A DNA stretch of 64,000 bases from Platycnemis pennipes. Taxonomy: Eukaryota; Arthropoda; Insecta; Odonata; Platycnemididae. The stretch lies in contig OW121853.1 in assembly GCA_933228895.1 (NCBI GenBank), forward strand, positions 123,338,133 through 123,402,132, in the 5' to 3' direction. Positions 35,301 to 44,834 of the stretch are shown here, piece after piece. The notes under the pieces were generated by a model. The model was not told the origin of the DNA. It saw only the letters and a program-made list of their open reading frames with translations, and did not search any database. Numbering within the stretch: position 1 is the stretch's first letter; every line of letters begins with the position of its first letter. The position numbers were made by a program, and so were the translations under genes.

Positions 35301-38300
35301 TACCTTGTCATTCTTTTTCTGTTTTTGCCATTTTAATTAGATTATAATCCATAAATCACTGTTAAAAGTCACTATCTCATCCAACAGAAAACAGCACAAG
35401 TAAGTCCAATGTACCTACTTGGCCTGATGGAAACACTTGTGCTTAAGTAGCACTTTTTCAATTCAAACAATGCCATTATTGTATGTCAGTTAATATGTTA
35501 TGCTTTGGTGGAGGGACTTCAATGATCATGTAATATAAGGTAATTAGTTAAGTAACTGTAAATCAGGTTTGTAAAATTCATCTTCAGACCTCAGTTTGAA
35601 CGATAACCATGCATTGGAATTTGTAACGCTCTAATAAAATGATATTTCCTTATCTTCCTCCAATCGTGCTTCAACAACAGATGTCAATTAACATTTTTGT
35701 GAACAAGTCTATGCAGTAAGCAAAATGAAACTTGAGAACAGAATCTATAAATACTTATTTCTATAATACCAGCTATGTGTAGGGTTTGACTATACTTCGG
35801 TACTTCTTTATTGGTCCCCAATGAGCTGACGATTAAATTATTTTTCTCTACTTTTTTACTATGATGCAGTGATTCTTTTCCTCCCTGGTAATCATCAACC
35901 AAGGGTCAGATAATACGGCAAATGATTTCATAGAAAAGGATTACTTAGTATTGGCTGAGTCTGGGAAAATGATTTCTTTCACTAATAGTAAGTGACAAAA
36001 GAAATAACAGAAGAAATAAGTCAGTCATGAGGAGACTCAATGATAATTGCTTACTACCTGGGTTTAGTCTGCCAAAGTTGTATAGTACAGATATTACTCT
36101 TGACACAGTACACAATTGGAGGCTAATCGAAGATTTTTGCCCCATGGATCATATCCAGTTGTCACTTTTGGGATCTGCTGCATAGATAGCATTATCATCC
36201 AAGCTTTTACAACCATTGCAGGGTACATCATCAGGGAAATGATCATTTCCCTGATGTTATGGTCACGAAAGCTTGGACGACAATGCTATCTATGCAACAG
36301 ATCCCAAAAGTGACAACTGGACACACCATTGGAGCTTCAAAAAGTATTGGAGAATGAATAATCAAAGTGGAACAATGATAATTTTCTGGAAAAAGGAAAT
36401 TTTAAGTGCATTATTTCATAGCTGGAAGTGTTGAATTTCATGCATGAAAAACCTCACCAAATTAAATGGCAATTAGCACAACAATAGGTAAAATGTAAAT
36501 AATATGTAGAGATTCGCATTGATGAAGGCAATTATAGACATTCAGATGTACACATTCAATTATCTACTAGAATAAAAATTACAGTCTTTAGCAAGAATGG
36601 GCAAGTCAAGGACTTCTTAAGATCAGGGGTTTCTGAATGATTCTGAAGACAGACAAGATTACAATGAAGGCTTTTGTAATAAGACTTTGTAGGGGAATAA
36701 TCAAGCATGGCTAATATAATGATGAACAAAGGGTCAAGAGTAGAAAGGGAGATTTAGATGGAAAGCCAGAGGAAACTAGATGGAGGATTTAAAAGGAGGA
36801 AGCATAGTGATGATGACTTTGGTGCAGAAGGGAAAACATTAGGAAAGAAGGGACGTGGATGGAAAAGGAAGGGCATTTCAGCATGATGGGGGTGCAGTGA
36901 GCTGTAGAATAGAGCGTTTAATGAAATACATGGAAACTTGTGAGTAAAGCACGGTGGCCAGACATATTTTCAAAGCCCATTCAAAGAAACCAACCTCATA
37001 ATAGCAAATATTCCACAGAGAAAAAATCATTCGCCTTCCCCGGGACTTGAACCCGGACCTCCTGATTTCCGGCCACGTGCTCTACCAGTTGAGCTACCAA
37101 GGCGTCCTCTTTCTCTGCGGAAATTATAGAGCTCTAAAGGAACAAGATGTTACGGACTGCTAGACACCAATAGACTCAACGTCGGCTTTAACCTCGTGGA
37201 CGGTGGTGCCATGCGCACGACTTCGGCTGCTTTGTGACATTGATATGTCAAGCAGTCCGTGAACATCTTGTTCCTTTAGAGCTCTGTAATTTCCACAGAG
37301 AAAGAGGACGCCTTGGTAGCTCAACTGGTAGAGCACCTGGCTGGAAACCAGGGGGTCCCGGTCAAGGCGAATGATTTTTTCTCTTTGGAATATTTGCTAT
37401 AGTGCAATTTCAGTGGGTAACGCCGCTAGAGTTTTCACGGCTAGTACGTGATCTTTAAATTCCAACCTCATAAATTATAATACCAATATTTCAAATCCTG
37501 TAACAGCGATGTTTAAGGCAACATTAAAACATATTCCTTTCCAGGGACATTGTGGCAGTGGAGAACTTAGCTATTGCCAAGTTGACAATGGGCGAGGGCT
37601 GGCACAACTACCACCATGCCTTCCCCTATGACTACAGAGCAGCAGAATTTGGCTACAGGGATGCCAGTCTCACCACACAGCTAATAGACTTAATGGAAAG
37701 GATTGGATGGGCCAAAGACTTGCGAACTGCTTCCGATGACATGGTGGTGAGGAGGACCCTTCGGAAAGGAGATGGAACCCACAAAGATATCACCAGAAAT
37801 ACAGTGCTACAAGACAACGGTGATGCAAACGCCAACATCTTCAAGAGAAAAATATCCCTGGACACCTTTACAGAGCTAGAGAGACTTCACAACAATGTAA
37901 GTTTGTTTCACTGTCATCTAGCATAGGAATCTTGAATTAAAAATAATATAAATTGGAGGGGTGGGCGGGGGCCTTCTGGAGCCCCCCTGGCACTAATACC
38001 TCTTTAGATCTATTGTGCCAACACACATTTAACTTGCCCGCCACTTGCAGATAGGGGACAAGAGCACCACGGTAGAGGTATGGAAAGGGGCCACCCATCC
38101 AACCTCCATCCGGGCTCAACATTGCTTAACTTCGGTGATCTGACGGGAACCGGTGTATCAACGTGGCTAGGCCCTTGCCCAATCTTAAATTATCTTAAAT
38201 CTTGGTTCATGGTCATGAATCACAGCACGCTACTTTGTATGTGAAACTCATAGTTGCTTAAGACAAATGGAAATATGTAGTTTCATACACCCATACTTTG

Positions 38301-39449
38301 TGACGTTCCATAATTTCCAACTGTCATTTAATGATGCTCTCGACATTTTATGTCATGAATAACTCTGAGTGGAAATCAAACCAGATTGTACCATTGATGC
38401 TCAACTCAATCTCATGACCACTAAAGTAGGTGCCCCCTGAGTGAGAATAGATGGTATGTAATATGAAAATGAATGCATCACTTGGTCAATTTAACTATCG
38501 TAATGATGAACTAAGAGATGTTTAGTTTGAAAAGGTAGAACTCATACTGAGCTCATCCTTGTGAAATTAACTCATCAATGCTGGGAGGGAGGAAAAACTA
38601 CCATTCCTGGAGCATTTTAATTTCCTTGGAAAATTTGTTTCCCTGACAGTTCCAGTTGTACCAGTTTTCCCACCTTTTCCACAGATACATGGCCTTATTT
38701 TCACCCTCTGGCTTCTGTTTCATTGATACTGGCTCACTCTCGTGATAGAATAATTAAATTTGCCCAAGATCTTATCACTATGCTACTTCCTGAATCCAAA
38801 TGAAAAAGCGAAATTTTTGTAAGCATCCATAATAGTGAGGGGTATGGCATACTAGTACATTTAATAAGTGTCCTGTATGACAAAGTGTTTTAGTCCTGGC
38901 TAAAAGAAGATTTGGTCTAAAGGCTAAAGGCATTCAGATACGCTTAATTGTGTCCCTGGAAACCAAAATGTTCGCTTATTTTCGCATACATGCTTCTAAA
39001 GTGGAGGTGTCCAATCCATGACCAATCCCACCACATACAGCCCAAAACAGTTAATTTAATATATAAACATCTGAATAATTGTTTGATTGGGTTTTTTCTT
39101 CATTTTCCATGATGTAGAGATAGCTTTTAAAATCATTTATATTATTATACATGAAACATAATGTTTATGCTAAAAATCAAATCTATGTTTGGAAAATTAC
39201 CACAAGACAATTCTTTTGCCACCAAAATGACTCACCTGGGACACCCCAGTTTTAAAGCCTAGCCATCAAAGAAACTAATTTTATACCTAGCTGCAACTGA
39301 TCATCCTGTACAAACATTTTTTATTTCAGAATTTAAATGCTGGCCAAGATTTTCAAGCAAAAATAAAAAGTGAAAACATCAACAGTGTACCCAAGGTGAA
39401 AACATTGGATGAATTGAACCTAAGGAACAAGGTAGTCAATCAGGGATAA
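29107..39449 (+). CDS. Acyl-CoA desaturase (delta-9 type), six exons
   Basis: This membrane di-iron enzyme of the endoplasmic reticulum inserts a double bond in fatty acyl-CoA, using cytochrome b5. Insect paralogues make membrane lipids or pheromone and cuticular precursors. Coding exons are 29107-29329, 30143-30273, 31138-31343, 33218-33403, 37545-37896 and 39330-39449. All have GT-AG introns with compatible phases (1,0,2,2,0) and encode 405 residues. The three histidine boxes are intact: HRLYSH (91-96), HRQHH (128-132) and HNYHH (269-273). DPHN (140-143), NSFAH (236-240) and four hydrophobic stretches are also seen. The tail past about residue 320 is longer than in most relatives. The start is the first in-frame ATG after the promoter. 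Sequence alone does not show regiospecificity or paralogue group. Confidence 0.95.
29556..29905. mobile_element. hAT-type MITE pair in desaturase intron 1
   Basis: 29628-29905 matches 43089-43373 in the same orientation, starting CAGCGGCGTCGGAAGTGGGGG with a C-rich run at 29666-29681. 29556-29627 is the opposite terminus in reverse (CAGGGGCGTCGGAAC, then 'tattttcgctgggagaggcc'), pointing to a second, interrupted copy. The 'gagccgggcccttttcttaa' unit is tandemly duplicated at 29849-29898. It is non-coding. Confidence 0.65.
30143..30273 (+). CDS. Desaturase exon 2
   Basis: This codes for residues 75-118, including a membrane segment and histidine box I (HRLYSH). The acceptor is atttccag|CA and the donor is GGACAA|gttagt. 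Splicing to exon 1 (phase 1) gives NLWAFFVLVASAQG, matching the family at this point. Confidence 0.93.
31138..31343 (+). CDS. Desaturase exon 3
   Basis: This codes for residues 119-186. It starts NCMYIWVRDHRQHHKYSDTD, which contains histidine box II, then DPHN and the RGFFFSHMGWL signature, and KGIDMSDLEAD. The acceptor is caatttag|AAC and the donor is AAGAA|gtaagt. Confidence 0.95.
31344..33217. other. Desaturase intron 3 content
   Basis: 1.87 kb. It holds a hammerhead-like motif (32103-32140) and a possible MITE (about 32640-32888, with loosely inverted ends GCAGGGATGGCTTAAG and GTCACGCCAGCCTGC). The rest is plain AT-rich sequence. Confidence 0.5.
32103..32140 (+). ncRNA. Hammerhead-ribozyme-like motif, decayed
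   Basis: The core order CTGAAGA (32106-32112), GAAAC (32127-32131) and GGTC (32133-32136) fits the hammerhead core C-U-G-A-N-G-A / GAAA / UH with a very short helix III. This is the minimal form reported for Penelope-like elements. Helix II between the boxes pairs poorly here and helix I is about 2-3 bp, so catalysis is unlikely. It could be a chance match, but the flanking wording resembles the copies at 54131-54298. Confidence 0.35.
33218..33403 (+). CDS. Desaturase exon 4
   Basis: This codes for residues 187-248. It has two hydrophobic segments (YFLLAIAIPTLVPYYL and SLFVAYFFRYVFLL), then WTVNSFAHIYG and RPYD, all family-typical. The acceptor is ctccatag|G and the donor is GACAA|gtgagt. 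Confidence 0.95.
34416..34953 (+). mobile_element. MITE, GGGGNCGTTTAC family, copy 2
   Basis: It matches 45116-45638 over its full length in the same orientation. Ends are AGGGTCGTTTAT and GAGTAAATGCCCC. Shared inner blocks are 'aagacccgtatttttcc', 'tttcggaaaagtg' and 'gtcaaggacg'. It is non-coding and sits in a desaturase intron. Confidence 0.75.
36154..36321. repeat. Palindrome, arms about 80 bp, CCTGAT boxes at centre
   Basis: 'tccagttgtcacttttggga' (36154) pairs with its complement at 36302-36321, and the symmetry centre is AAATGATCATTT at about 36242. Flanking the centre on each strand is CCCTGATG. The arms differ by about 10 bp of indel and scattered changes. The left arm read on the minus strand gives CCTGATGATGTACCC..GG and AAAG, resembling a hammerhead or Penelope terminus, but the match is weak. 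Confidence 0.7.
37033..37103 (-). repeat. tRNA-like sequence, left arm
   Basis: The minus strand has A box TAGCTCAACTGGTAGAGC, a perfect T arm CCGGGTTCAAGTCCCGG and a B box. The acceptor is GCCTTGG/GGAAGGC with two G-G mismatches. The anticodon stem CGTGG/TCAGG is broken. The anticodon loop CCGGAAA would present GGA, but serine tRNAs have a long variable arm and this one does not. It is probably a pseudo-tRNA or SINE head. Confidence 0.5.
37314..37375 (+). repeat. tRNA-like sequence, right arm
   Basis: The plus strand has the same A-box region, and an anticodon arm that does pair (CCTGG-CTGGAAA-CCAGG). The T arm is damaged: the B box is reduced to 'cccggtcaaggcg', with about 8 bases lost. 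The left arm has the opposite pattern of damage, so neither is an intact tRNA gene. Confidence 0.5.
37545..37896 (+). CDS. Desaturase exon 5
   Basis: This codes for residues 249-366. DIVAVENLAIAK is followed by GEGWHNYHHAFPYDYRAAEF with histidine box III, then IGWAKDLRTAS and RKGDGTHKD, near which most relatives end. About 45 further residues have no family match. The acceptor is cctttccag|GG and the donor is AACAAT|gtaagt. Confidence 0.95.
37897..39329. other. Desaturase intron 5 content
   Basis: 1.43 kb. It holds a 5S rRNA-derived sequence near its start (38055-38179, with a possible SINE body down to 37940). The rest is AT-rich without features. Confidence 0.5.
38055..38179 (-). repeat. 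5S rRNA-derived sequence (5S pseudogene or SINE3 head)
   Basis: The minus strand follows the 5S rRNA gene along its length: GGCCTAGCCACGTTGA near the start, then CACCGGTTCCCGTCAGATCA, CCGAAGTTAAGCAATGTTGA (internal control box A) and TTGGATGGGTGGCC (box C), ending in GGTGCTCTTGTCC. Several substitutions and a small insertion separate it from a functional 5S gene. About 115 bp more on the 3' side (37940-38054) could be a SINE3-type body. It sits antisense to the desaturase in intron 5. Confidence 0.75.
39330..39449 (+). CDS. Desaturase exon 6 (terminal)
   Basis: This codes for residues 367-405 (NLNAGQDFQAKIKS.., ending KVVNQG) and TAA at 39447-39449. The acceptor is tttatttcag|AAT. The exon is lysine- and asparagine-rich, hydrophilic and outside the catalytic domain. 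Assignment rests on frame and splice signals rather than homology. An alternative is a stop just inside intron 5 by read-through (37924). Confidence 0.75.
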   Translation, partial: NLNAGQDFQAKIKSENINSVPKVKTLDELNLRNKVVNQG

Positions 39450-39686
39450 TTAGGATACACTAAATACTTGAACTTGAACAACTTCTTTCATTAAGTGTTT
39501 TTGAACAAAAATGACAATGTAGAAAATATTTCTAAGTGGCTACATAACATGCATTAAACGGGATCGATTCCTCCCAAGAAAAATGAAAAATGTTTGACAT
39601 CATAAAAGTGAATCAAAAATGACTGTGAGAAAATGTTATTGAATTTTTATGTATTTAATTTATAGAACCACACATTTTTTACTGTA

Positions 39687-39692
39687 AATAAA
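39687..39692 (+). terminator. Polyadenylation signal candidate of the desaturase
   Basis: AATAAA lies 238 bp past the stop codon and is followed by a T-rich stretch at 39718-39726. It is the first perfect hexamer downstream of the stop that I see. Confidence 0.5.
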
Positions 39693-39699
39693 ATGTTCC

Positions 39700-40103
39700 T
39701 TAATTCCAACAAAAGAATGTTTTATTCGTGACTGGTACTTGGAAATGAAGCAGATGGAAAATGTAAGATTAAAAAGGGAATACATTATTAGTACAGACCA
39801 CAGAGCATAAATTGTTGTTAAAAACTCATCACAATGTGGGGTTAGGTTCATAAGTCGGGCAATGGCATTAGAAATACCAGACAAAGGGTGATTTTTTATG
39901 AAATGGTTAGGGAAAAAATATCTTTTTTTATGGGTGTTTTCAAGTCTGTTTCCGCACTAATAGGCGCTTCAGACCGGGAGGAAAGGTTTAGGGATAGGGA
40001 TGGAAACAGTTTGATATGAAAAAAAAAATGTCTTGATTGTCAGCTATGCATCTTATATGTCAAAGGTCGAGGATGCACAGGTTATGTGATAACAAAAGAA
40101 GGG
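39700..40103. other. No recognisable feature
   Basis: Downstream flank of the desaturase, AT-rich. I see nothing supportable. Confidence 0.45.
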
Positions 40104-41339
40104 AGACTGTGCAGTGGTGTGCATTGGGGGTAAGCTAGGGTAGCTGCTCTTGCCCAGGCAGCGATGAAAAAGTATGCATATCGTCTTCAGTCAAACATAC
40201 ATATGGTCTTCCTCGTTATTTTTCGTTAAGAGAGATTATTATGACGTCATTAGCCGCATTCAGTACGCGGCAGTGCGTCGCGCAATCCAGTTTTCCGCAA
40301 GTTTTCGCCGCGGGCACGGTCGTCTACAGCCGGCCAAGGCCGTGGGTAAGCTCAGAGGACTGAGATCCACCAAGCACTCTTATCTCTCGCACTCAATGCT
40401 AACCTGCGGCTAGGCCGGGGGGGCAGAGGAGGACAGCGACGCGAGCACCACCAGCTACCGTGTACCATACCATGGGAAAAACGGAGCGGTAAGCTACGAA
40501 TCTTCATGCCATGCCATTTCTGTCGTCAAAATCCATTTTTCTCGACTAATACAAAGCCTATAGCGTTGAGTAAGGTATCAATGGATAGGAATTTTTACTG
40601 ACTTCTGACAGCATACTAAGCTTACGAAAGGTCACATTGTTTATTATTTCAGTTTAAAAAATCTTTTCGGTTAAAGCGCAAAGAAAAAGGAAGGCCCCAT
40701 AGAGATACATTGTAAATAGACAATGAGGAAAAGATGATTATTGTCGGCAGGAGACGTGTTTTTTTATCGTGTAAATAAATAACTAAAAAGAGGTATTGTA
40801 AACTGTAATTATGTTCATATTAATAAACTGTCTTTGCTTTTATATACACACACTTCCTAACTACTTCATTTCAACGACACAACAGAAGATTAAATCATTT
40901 TTTTAAGGGAAAGGTAGTATGTCCGAATGTTACGCACAGTTTTAAATTAAATTAACACAAATTTTATGTTAAACATACGAAACAGTGAATAAATTACGAT
41001 GCCGGAATACTGGAAATACCAAGTTTAAAGTTCAAACACAAATAGTGTAATCGTGAGTACTTTCGACATTTTTACTTTTCCCTGCATATAAAAACCCGTT
41101 GGCTGACTGGGAGTTCTACTCTCGTGAAATTATTCTGTTGGCTATGCCTCCTATTTATGAGAAACTCAGTGTTATATCTAATGCCATAATGAAACATGAA
41201 AGGTCATAGGGACACATTTGAGCGTTTGCTCAAATTGAATTGCTCGCATTGAAGCACGTCTTCATTCCCATTCCCGCGCAAGTGTAAAGCGGCATAATGA
41301 AACAGTGGCCTAGAACAGAGTGATCATGCAGAGATTAAT

Positions 41340-41905
41340 CGACACAATGCACCTTTTTGCCAATGAAGAGCTTCCATTTCGAGGAGGTGAGGTTGAAGAT
41401 TCCCCGTATTACAATTTACACCGCGATTTTAAATCGTATCAGTAAATATGACCCAACTTTACGACATCATCTCGCGAATGCATCCCCTTTCTGAGGAAGA
41501 ACGAAACACATTAAAAACGGCCTGATAATACCTATTAGCACAATTTTGGAAAATAAGATAAGAGATGAAATTTTTTGAGATGAAAGAGATGAGAGCGCAA
41601 TTTCTGTGACGCTACTTCTATACGAGACCTCAGATATTAGTAATAAATCCCAGCCATCCACAACACTAAGATACTTCCACGATAACGCCTCGGAAGTGCA
41701 GCAACGATTAATTTCGTTCACTGATGTGAGTACCGATGGGTCTGATAATGCGCTATTTGTTCATGCAAAGCATATAATTAATTCTCATAGACTGAAAGAA
41801 AAATTCACTGCTCTGACATACGATGGGGCAGCAGCCATGTCTGGGGAATTGAACGGCCTGAACAGGGGGGAGGGAGCGCTGTGGCCGGTCGCCCCCAAAA
41901 AATAA
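41340..41905 (+). pseudogene. hAT transposase pseudogene (ZMYM1/DUF4371-like)
   Basis: The open frame 41606-41905 has the family pattern: TSDISNKSQPSTTLRYFHDN (where relatives have TTDVSN..), then FTDVSTDGSDNALF and LTYDGAAAMSGELNGLN. Upstream, in other frames, 'LFANEELPFRG' and 'KYDPTLRHHL' like pieces are readable from about 41340. Frameshifts separate the pieces. After ELNGLN the similarity stops abruptly, so the catalytic C-terminal half is deleted. Confidence 0.75.
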
Positions 41906-42063
41906 TTTCAATAATACATATCGATAGAATTTTCAATCATTCATATCGATAGGTCTTTTCATCGGAGTTTTCATTGTACGGAGGACAAGACTGGTGAATG
42001 CTTTTTTGCCTATTTATATTCTCGCATTTGTTTCCAAATCAGTGAGTGTCCCCTCTGAAGTAA

Positions 42064-42502
42064 AGCCTGAATCACACGATCATTTTTTACGTCCCTTTTC
42101 AGGGATAGCTCAAATGATAGCTTAAGAATGATCGTCTGACTCGATCACTTCACGGATAGCGGCAATGATAGGGATCGCTATCCCTTTTTTCGTCATTTGA
42201 GCACGTCCTTTTTTCCGTCCCTCGGGCCTGTCGTTTAGCCAATCAGAGTGCACGTTCTGAAAGAAACGTTTGGCTGCAGCCAAAAGCTGTCGACGACGAT
42301 GTAAATCATCCATAGTTACGAAGTTGTTTACCGTATCTCGTGAACAGAAATGATACGAGAGGGGACGGTAAAAATGATCGTGTGAGCGGCAAAATGATAG
42401 CTTAAGCTATCATTTTTGCGGCTTACTATAGCTTAAATGATGAAAGCTATAGCTTAAATGATCCCTTTAAAGGGACAAGAAAAATGATCGGGTGATTCGG
42501 GC
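42064..42502. mobile_element. MITE nested in the hAT element
   Basis: Ends GCCTGAATCACACGATCATT and AATGATCGGGTGATTCGGGC are inverted repeats over about 25 bp, including TTTTT/AAAAA. TAA flanks both sides (42061-42063 and 42503-42505), a 3-bp duplication as seen for PIF/Harbinger elements. The interior is rich in short palindromes around 'atagcttaagctat' (42400-42413). It is non-coding. Confidence 0.65.
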
Positions 42503-43088
42503 TAACAATCAAATACATTGCGGGAAATGTAACGGAATTTCCCGCAATGTATTCGATTTTATAATACCACTTATTATTTATCTTATAGATTATATAATTT
42601 ATGTGCTTTTCTGCATCCTGTATTTTACCTTAAGATAAAGAGCATATTTTCTTGATATACCTTTCCAATACAAATTTATGAACATTCAACGTTCTCTAAA
42701 CTTACTATCATGTTTCAAGATACTGATTACGATGGATTGGACCGATTCATTTACTTCGTGGAATTTCATATTTCTAATGGCAAGATATGGAAATGGCACA
42801 TCAAATTACTCATAAGGTCTCTCAAACCCAGAGCGTCTTCCTTTATCTATCGTATTCCGAGGTCGTGCTGGTAGGTGAACCGTTTCTTAAAAATCAGCCA
42901 TTTCGCACCTTTCCTACACATGGAATAGATGTCAATAGACATTTTACGCAGGCATGTTTTTCTTTCGGAATGGTTCAAGTTAGATAGCCAATAGTGCTTA
43001 CGCAAGAGAGTTTTCGATGAGAAAACATTTGGGGAAGCTTATTTTAGATACTTGATGAACGTGCTGAAAAGTGATTATTATGTGCATC

Positions 43089-43373
43089 CAGCAGCGTCGG
43101 AAGTGGGGGGCAGGGGGGGAATTCGGCCCCCCCTCACCCCCCAGAATTTGCCCCGAGCCCTTGAGAAATGAGTCTCCGTTAATAAAAATTAAATTTCACT
43201 TGTATCCAGCTTGCCTTTTCCCTTCTGACGCATATTCTACCGCCTTCATATGCAATTTTAGCGGAATTCTAGTCTCTACCCCCTCCTATCCGCAAAAAAA
43301 TACTGGCCCTTTTCTTAAGAGCCGGGCCCTTTTCAAGGTTGGCCCCTCCCAGCGAAAATAGTTCGGACCCCTG
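43089..43373 (+). mobile_element. hAT-type MITE with 8-bp target duplication
   Basis: TGTGCATC at 43081-43088 recurs at 43374-43381. The ends are CAGCAGCGTCGGAAG and GTTCGGACCCCTG. It matches 29628-29905 in desaturase intron 1. It contains GGCCCCCCCTC-type C-rich sequence and the 'gccgggcccttttc' unit. It is non-coding. Confidence 0.8.
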
Positions 43374-43563
43374 TGTGCATCGTAGGTGATTAACCAAAGA
43401 AATTATCCAAATTCAATTCACAATTCAATAATTTAAATAGAATGCCATTCTCGGTAATAGTTATCCAGTTTTTAATTGAGGTTAAGCAAGTGTCATGCAT
43501 ACCTTCCCTGCAGTGCAAGCGCGTACCCGCGGCTAATTGACACCGCACGCCACTGAGACTGTG

Positions 43564-43894
43564 GCTGATTGAATAACTCTAAGAATTTGAAATGGAGCAC
43601 GAAGCAGAAACAGATAAAAGGGATGAGGAAAGATGAGAACAGGGCACTTTCTTAGGCATAATGGTGAATATCAACAGGTGAAGAGCCGTATTCACGCGAG
43701 CTGATAAAAATAGCCCCCCTGAGTACAATACATGTCTTGTAAACAGACGGAGAGACAAGAGGTATACATATAACAATTCTCTTAATGAAAGGAACCAAGG
43801 GGACAATGCCTTAACATTCCTTCTGACGGACCGAAAAATGGAAGTGGAATGCTCCTCACATTAAATTCAAGCAGAGATCAACACAAGCATTTTC
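43564..43894. other. No recognisable feature
   Basis: I see no gene or repeat. Confidence 0.45.
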
Positions 43895-43904
43895 AAAAAT
43901 CAAC

Positions 43905-43985
43905 CACTGCCGGGACTCGAACCCGGGTCTAATGGATAGGATCCCATTACAATTGACACCAGACCAACCCGAACTCAAAACACTT
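43905..43985 (-). repeat. tRNA-like SINE head
   Basis: The minus strand starts GTTCGGGTTGGTCTGGTGTC, similar to the head of the SINE at 27924, and has a strong B box CCCGGGTTCGAGTCCCGG. A complete cloverleaf is not evident. The body was not found downstream. Confidence 0.5.
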
Positions 43986-44034
43986 TTGTCCTCTTCTGCG
44001 AGGCTTACATAGCCATATTGCGCTCCCGGTGTAG

Positions 44035-44570
44035 CATAGGTCTAGAGAACTAGACAGTGTGCAGCGAAGAGCAGCTAGGTTCGTTAAAAAGTGTTACGAT
44101 AGGTTGAGTAGCGTTTCAGAATTAATAAAAGAATTAGGGTGGGAATCATCATCAGAGCGTAGGTTAAAGTACAGATTGAATCTATAAGAGAAATTTCAAT
44201 CGGATAGCTTTACTGAAGATGTTAGGCACATATTAAAACAACCAGCGTATTATGCTAGATTCGACCAGATAAATAAGATTAGAGAGCTAGATTGTCGTAC
44301 CGATAGATTCAAAATGGCATTTTCCCCCCGTACTATAAGAGAACAGAATAGGCAGCAGAGCTAAGGGATAGGTAGGTGAAATATTTTAGAGTAGTCTGTA
44401 GTGCATGATGCTTATATTAACCCCTTAAATACTATAGATACTAACAATCTAGTTGCATGAGACCCTATAGTTCCTTGTTTGCATGTTAGTAGTGCATGCT
44501 TGGTGATCTTCACCCCCTGCCCCACACCCTCGCGGTGGCTTGCAGGGTATCGTGTAGATGTAGATGAGGT
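44035..44570 (+). mobile_element. LINE family A 3' end
   Basis: It encodes, with stops, the family A C-terminus: ENSVQRRAARFVKK, SVSELIKELGWE, then CRTDRFKMAF. The whole 3' UTR follows, with the 'cacaccctcgcggtggcttg' box and a GTAGATGTAGATG tail. Apart from being 5' truncated it is one of the cleaner 3' ends in the window. Confidence 0.75.
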
Positions 44571-44834
44571 CTCCTTTGTTCAAGACCATGCATATCATGT
44601 CCATCTCAATACTTGGCCTTGGTTTCGGTCGGCGAGGAAATGACCAGTGTGACTAATTGCTTGGTCAAGCGAGGAACCTCCACAGTTAATTCTCTCGCCA
44701 CACCCTCGTCCGTTTTTACCCTCGCTTCGCTTGGATCGCTTTTCTCTCTCCGCTTCTTCTGATGGCCCCGAGAAATGAAGACGGACCATGTCTAGGGCCC
44801 GGAGCGGCCCTTTTTTTTCAGTCGTTACAAGCCC
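44571..44834. other. No recognisable feature
   Basis: Mixed composition, short frames without motifs. Confidence 0.4.

Larger units (their letters stand above)
37001..37400. repeat. Palindrome with tRNA-like sequences in both arms
   Basis: The arms 37001-37161 and 37250-37400 are near-complementary from ATAGCAAATA/TATTTGCTAT at the ends inward, with an 88-bp spacer. Each arm contains a tRNA-like sequence pointing toward the outer end. The outer part of each arm carries 'agaaaaaatcattcgcc', the inner part 'gagctctaaaggaacaagat'. It could be two inverted SINE copies or a foldback element that captured a tRNA. Confidence 0.8.
33404..37544. other. Desaturase intron 4 content
   Basis: At 4.1 kb this is the longest intron. 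It contains a MITE (34416-34953), a palindrome with a CCTGAT centre (36154-36321) and a tRNA-like palindrome (37001-37400). The remaining sequence is AT-rich without recognisable features. Confidence 0.55.
40112..43555 (+). mobile_element. hAT DNA transposon, defective, with 8-bp target duplication
   Basis: AGACTGTG at 40104-40111 is repeated exactly at 43556-43563. The element ends are CAGTGGTGTGC and GCACGCCACTG, an 11-bp TIR with one mismatch. The 8-bp duplication and CAGTGG-type ends are hAT hallmarks. Inside are a GC-rich 5' region (40250-40450), a broken transposase (41340-41905) and two nested MITEs (42064-42502 and 43089-43373). It is 3,444 bp long and not autonomous. Confidence 0.85.

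Noticed and set aside
37033..37103. Functional tRNA gene
   Set aside because: The anticodon stem is broken, the acceptor has two G-G mismatches, and a GGA anticodon does not fit a short variable arm. It lies in a palindromic repeat.
38055..38179. Functional 5S rRNA gene
   Set aside because: Several substitutions and an insertion relative to the conserved 5S sequence, with a single copy in an intron.
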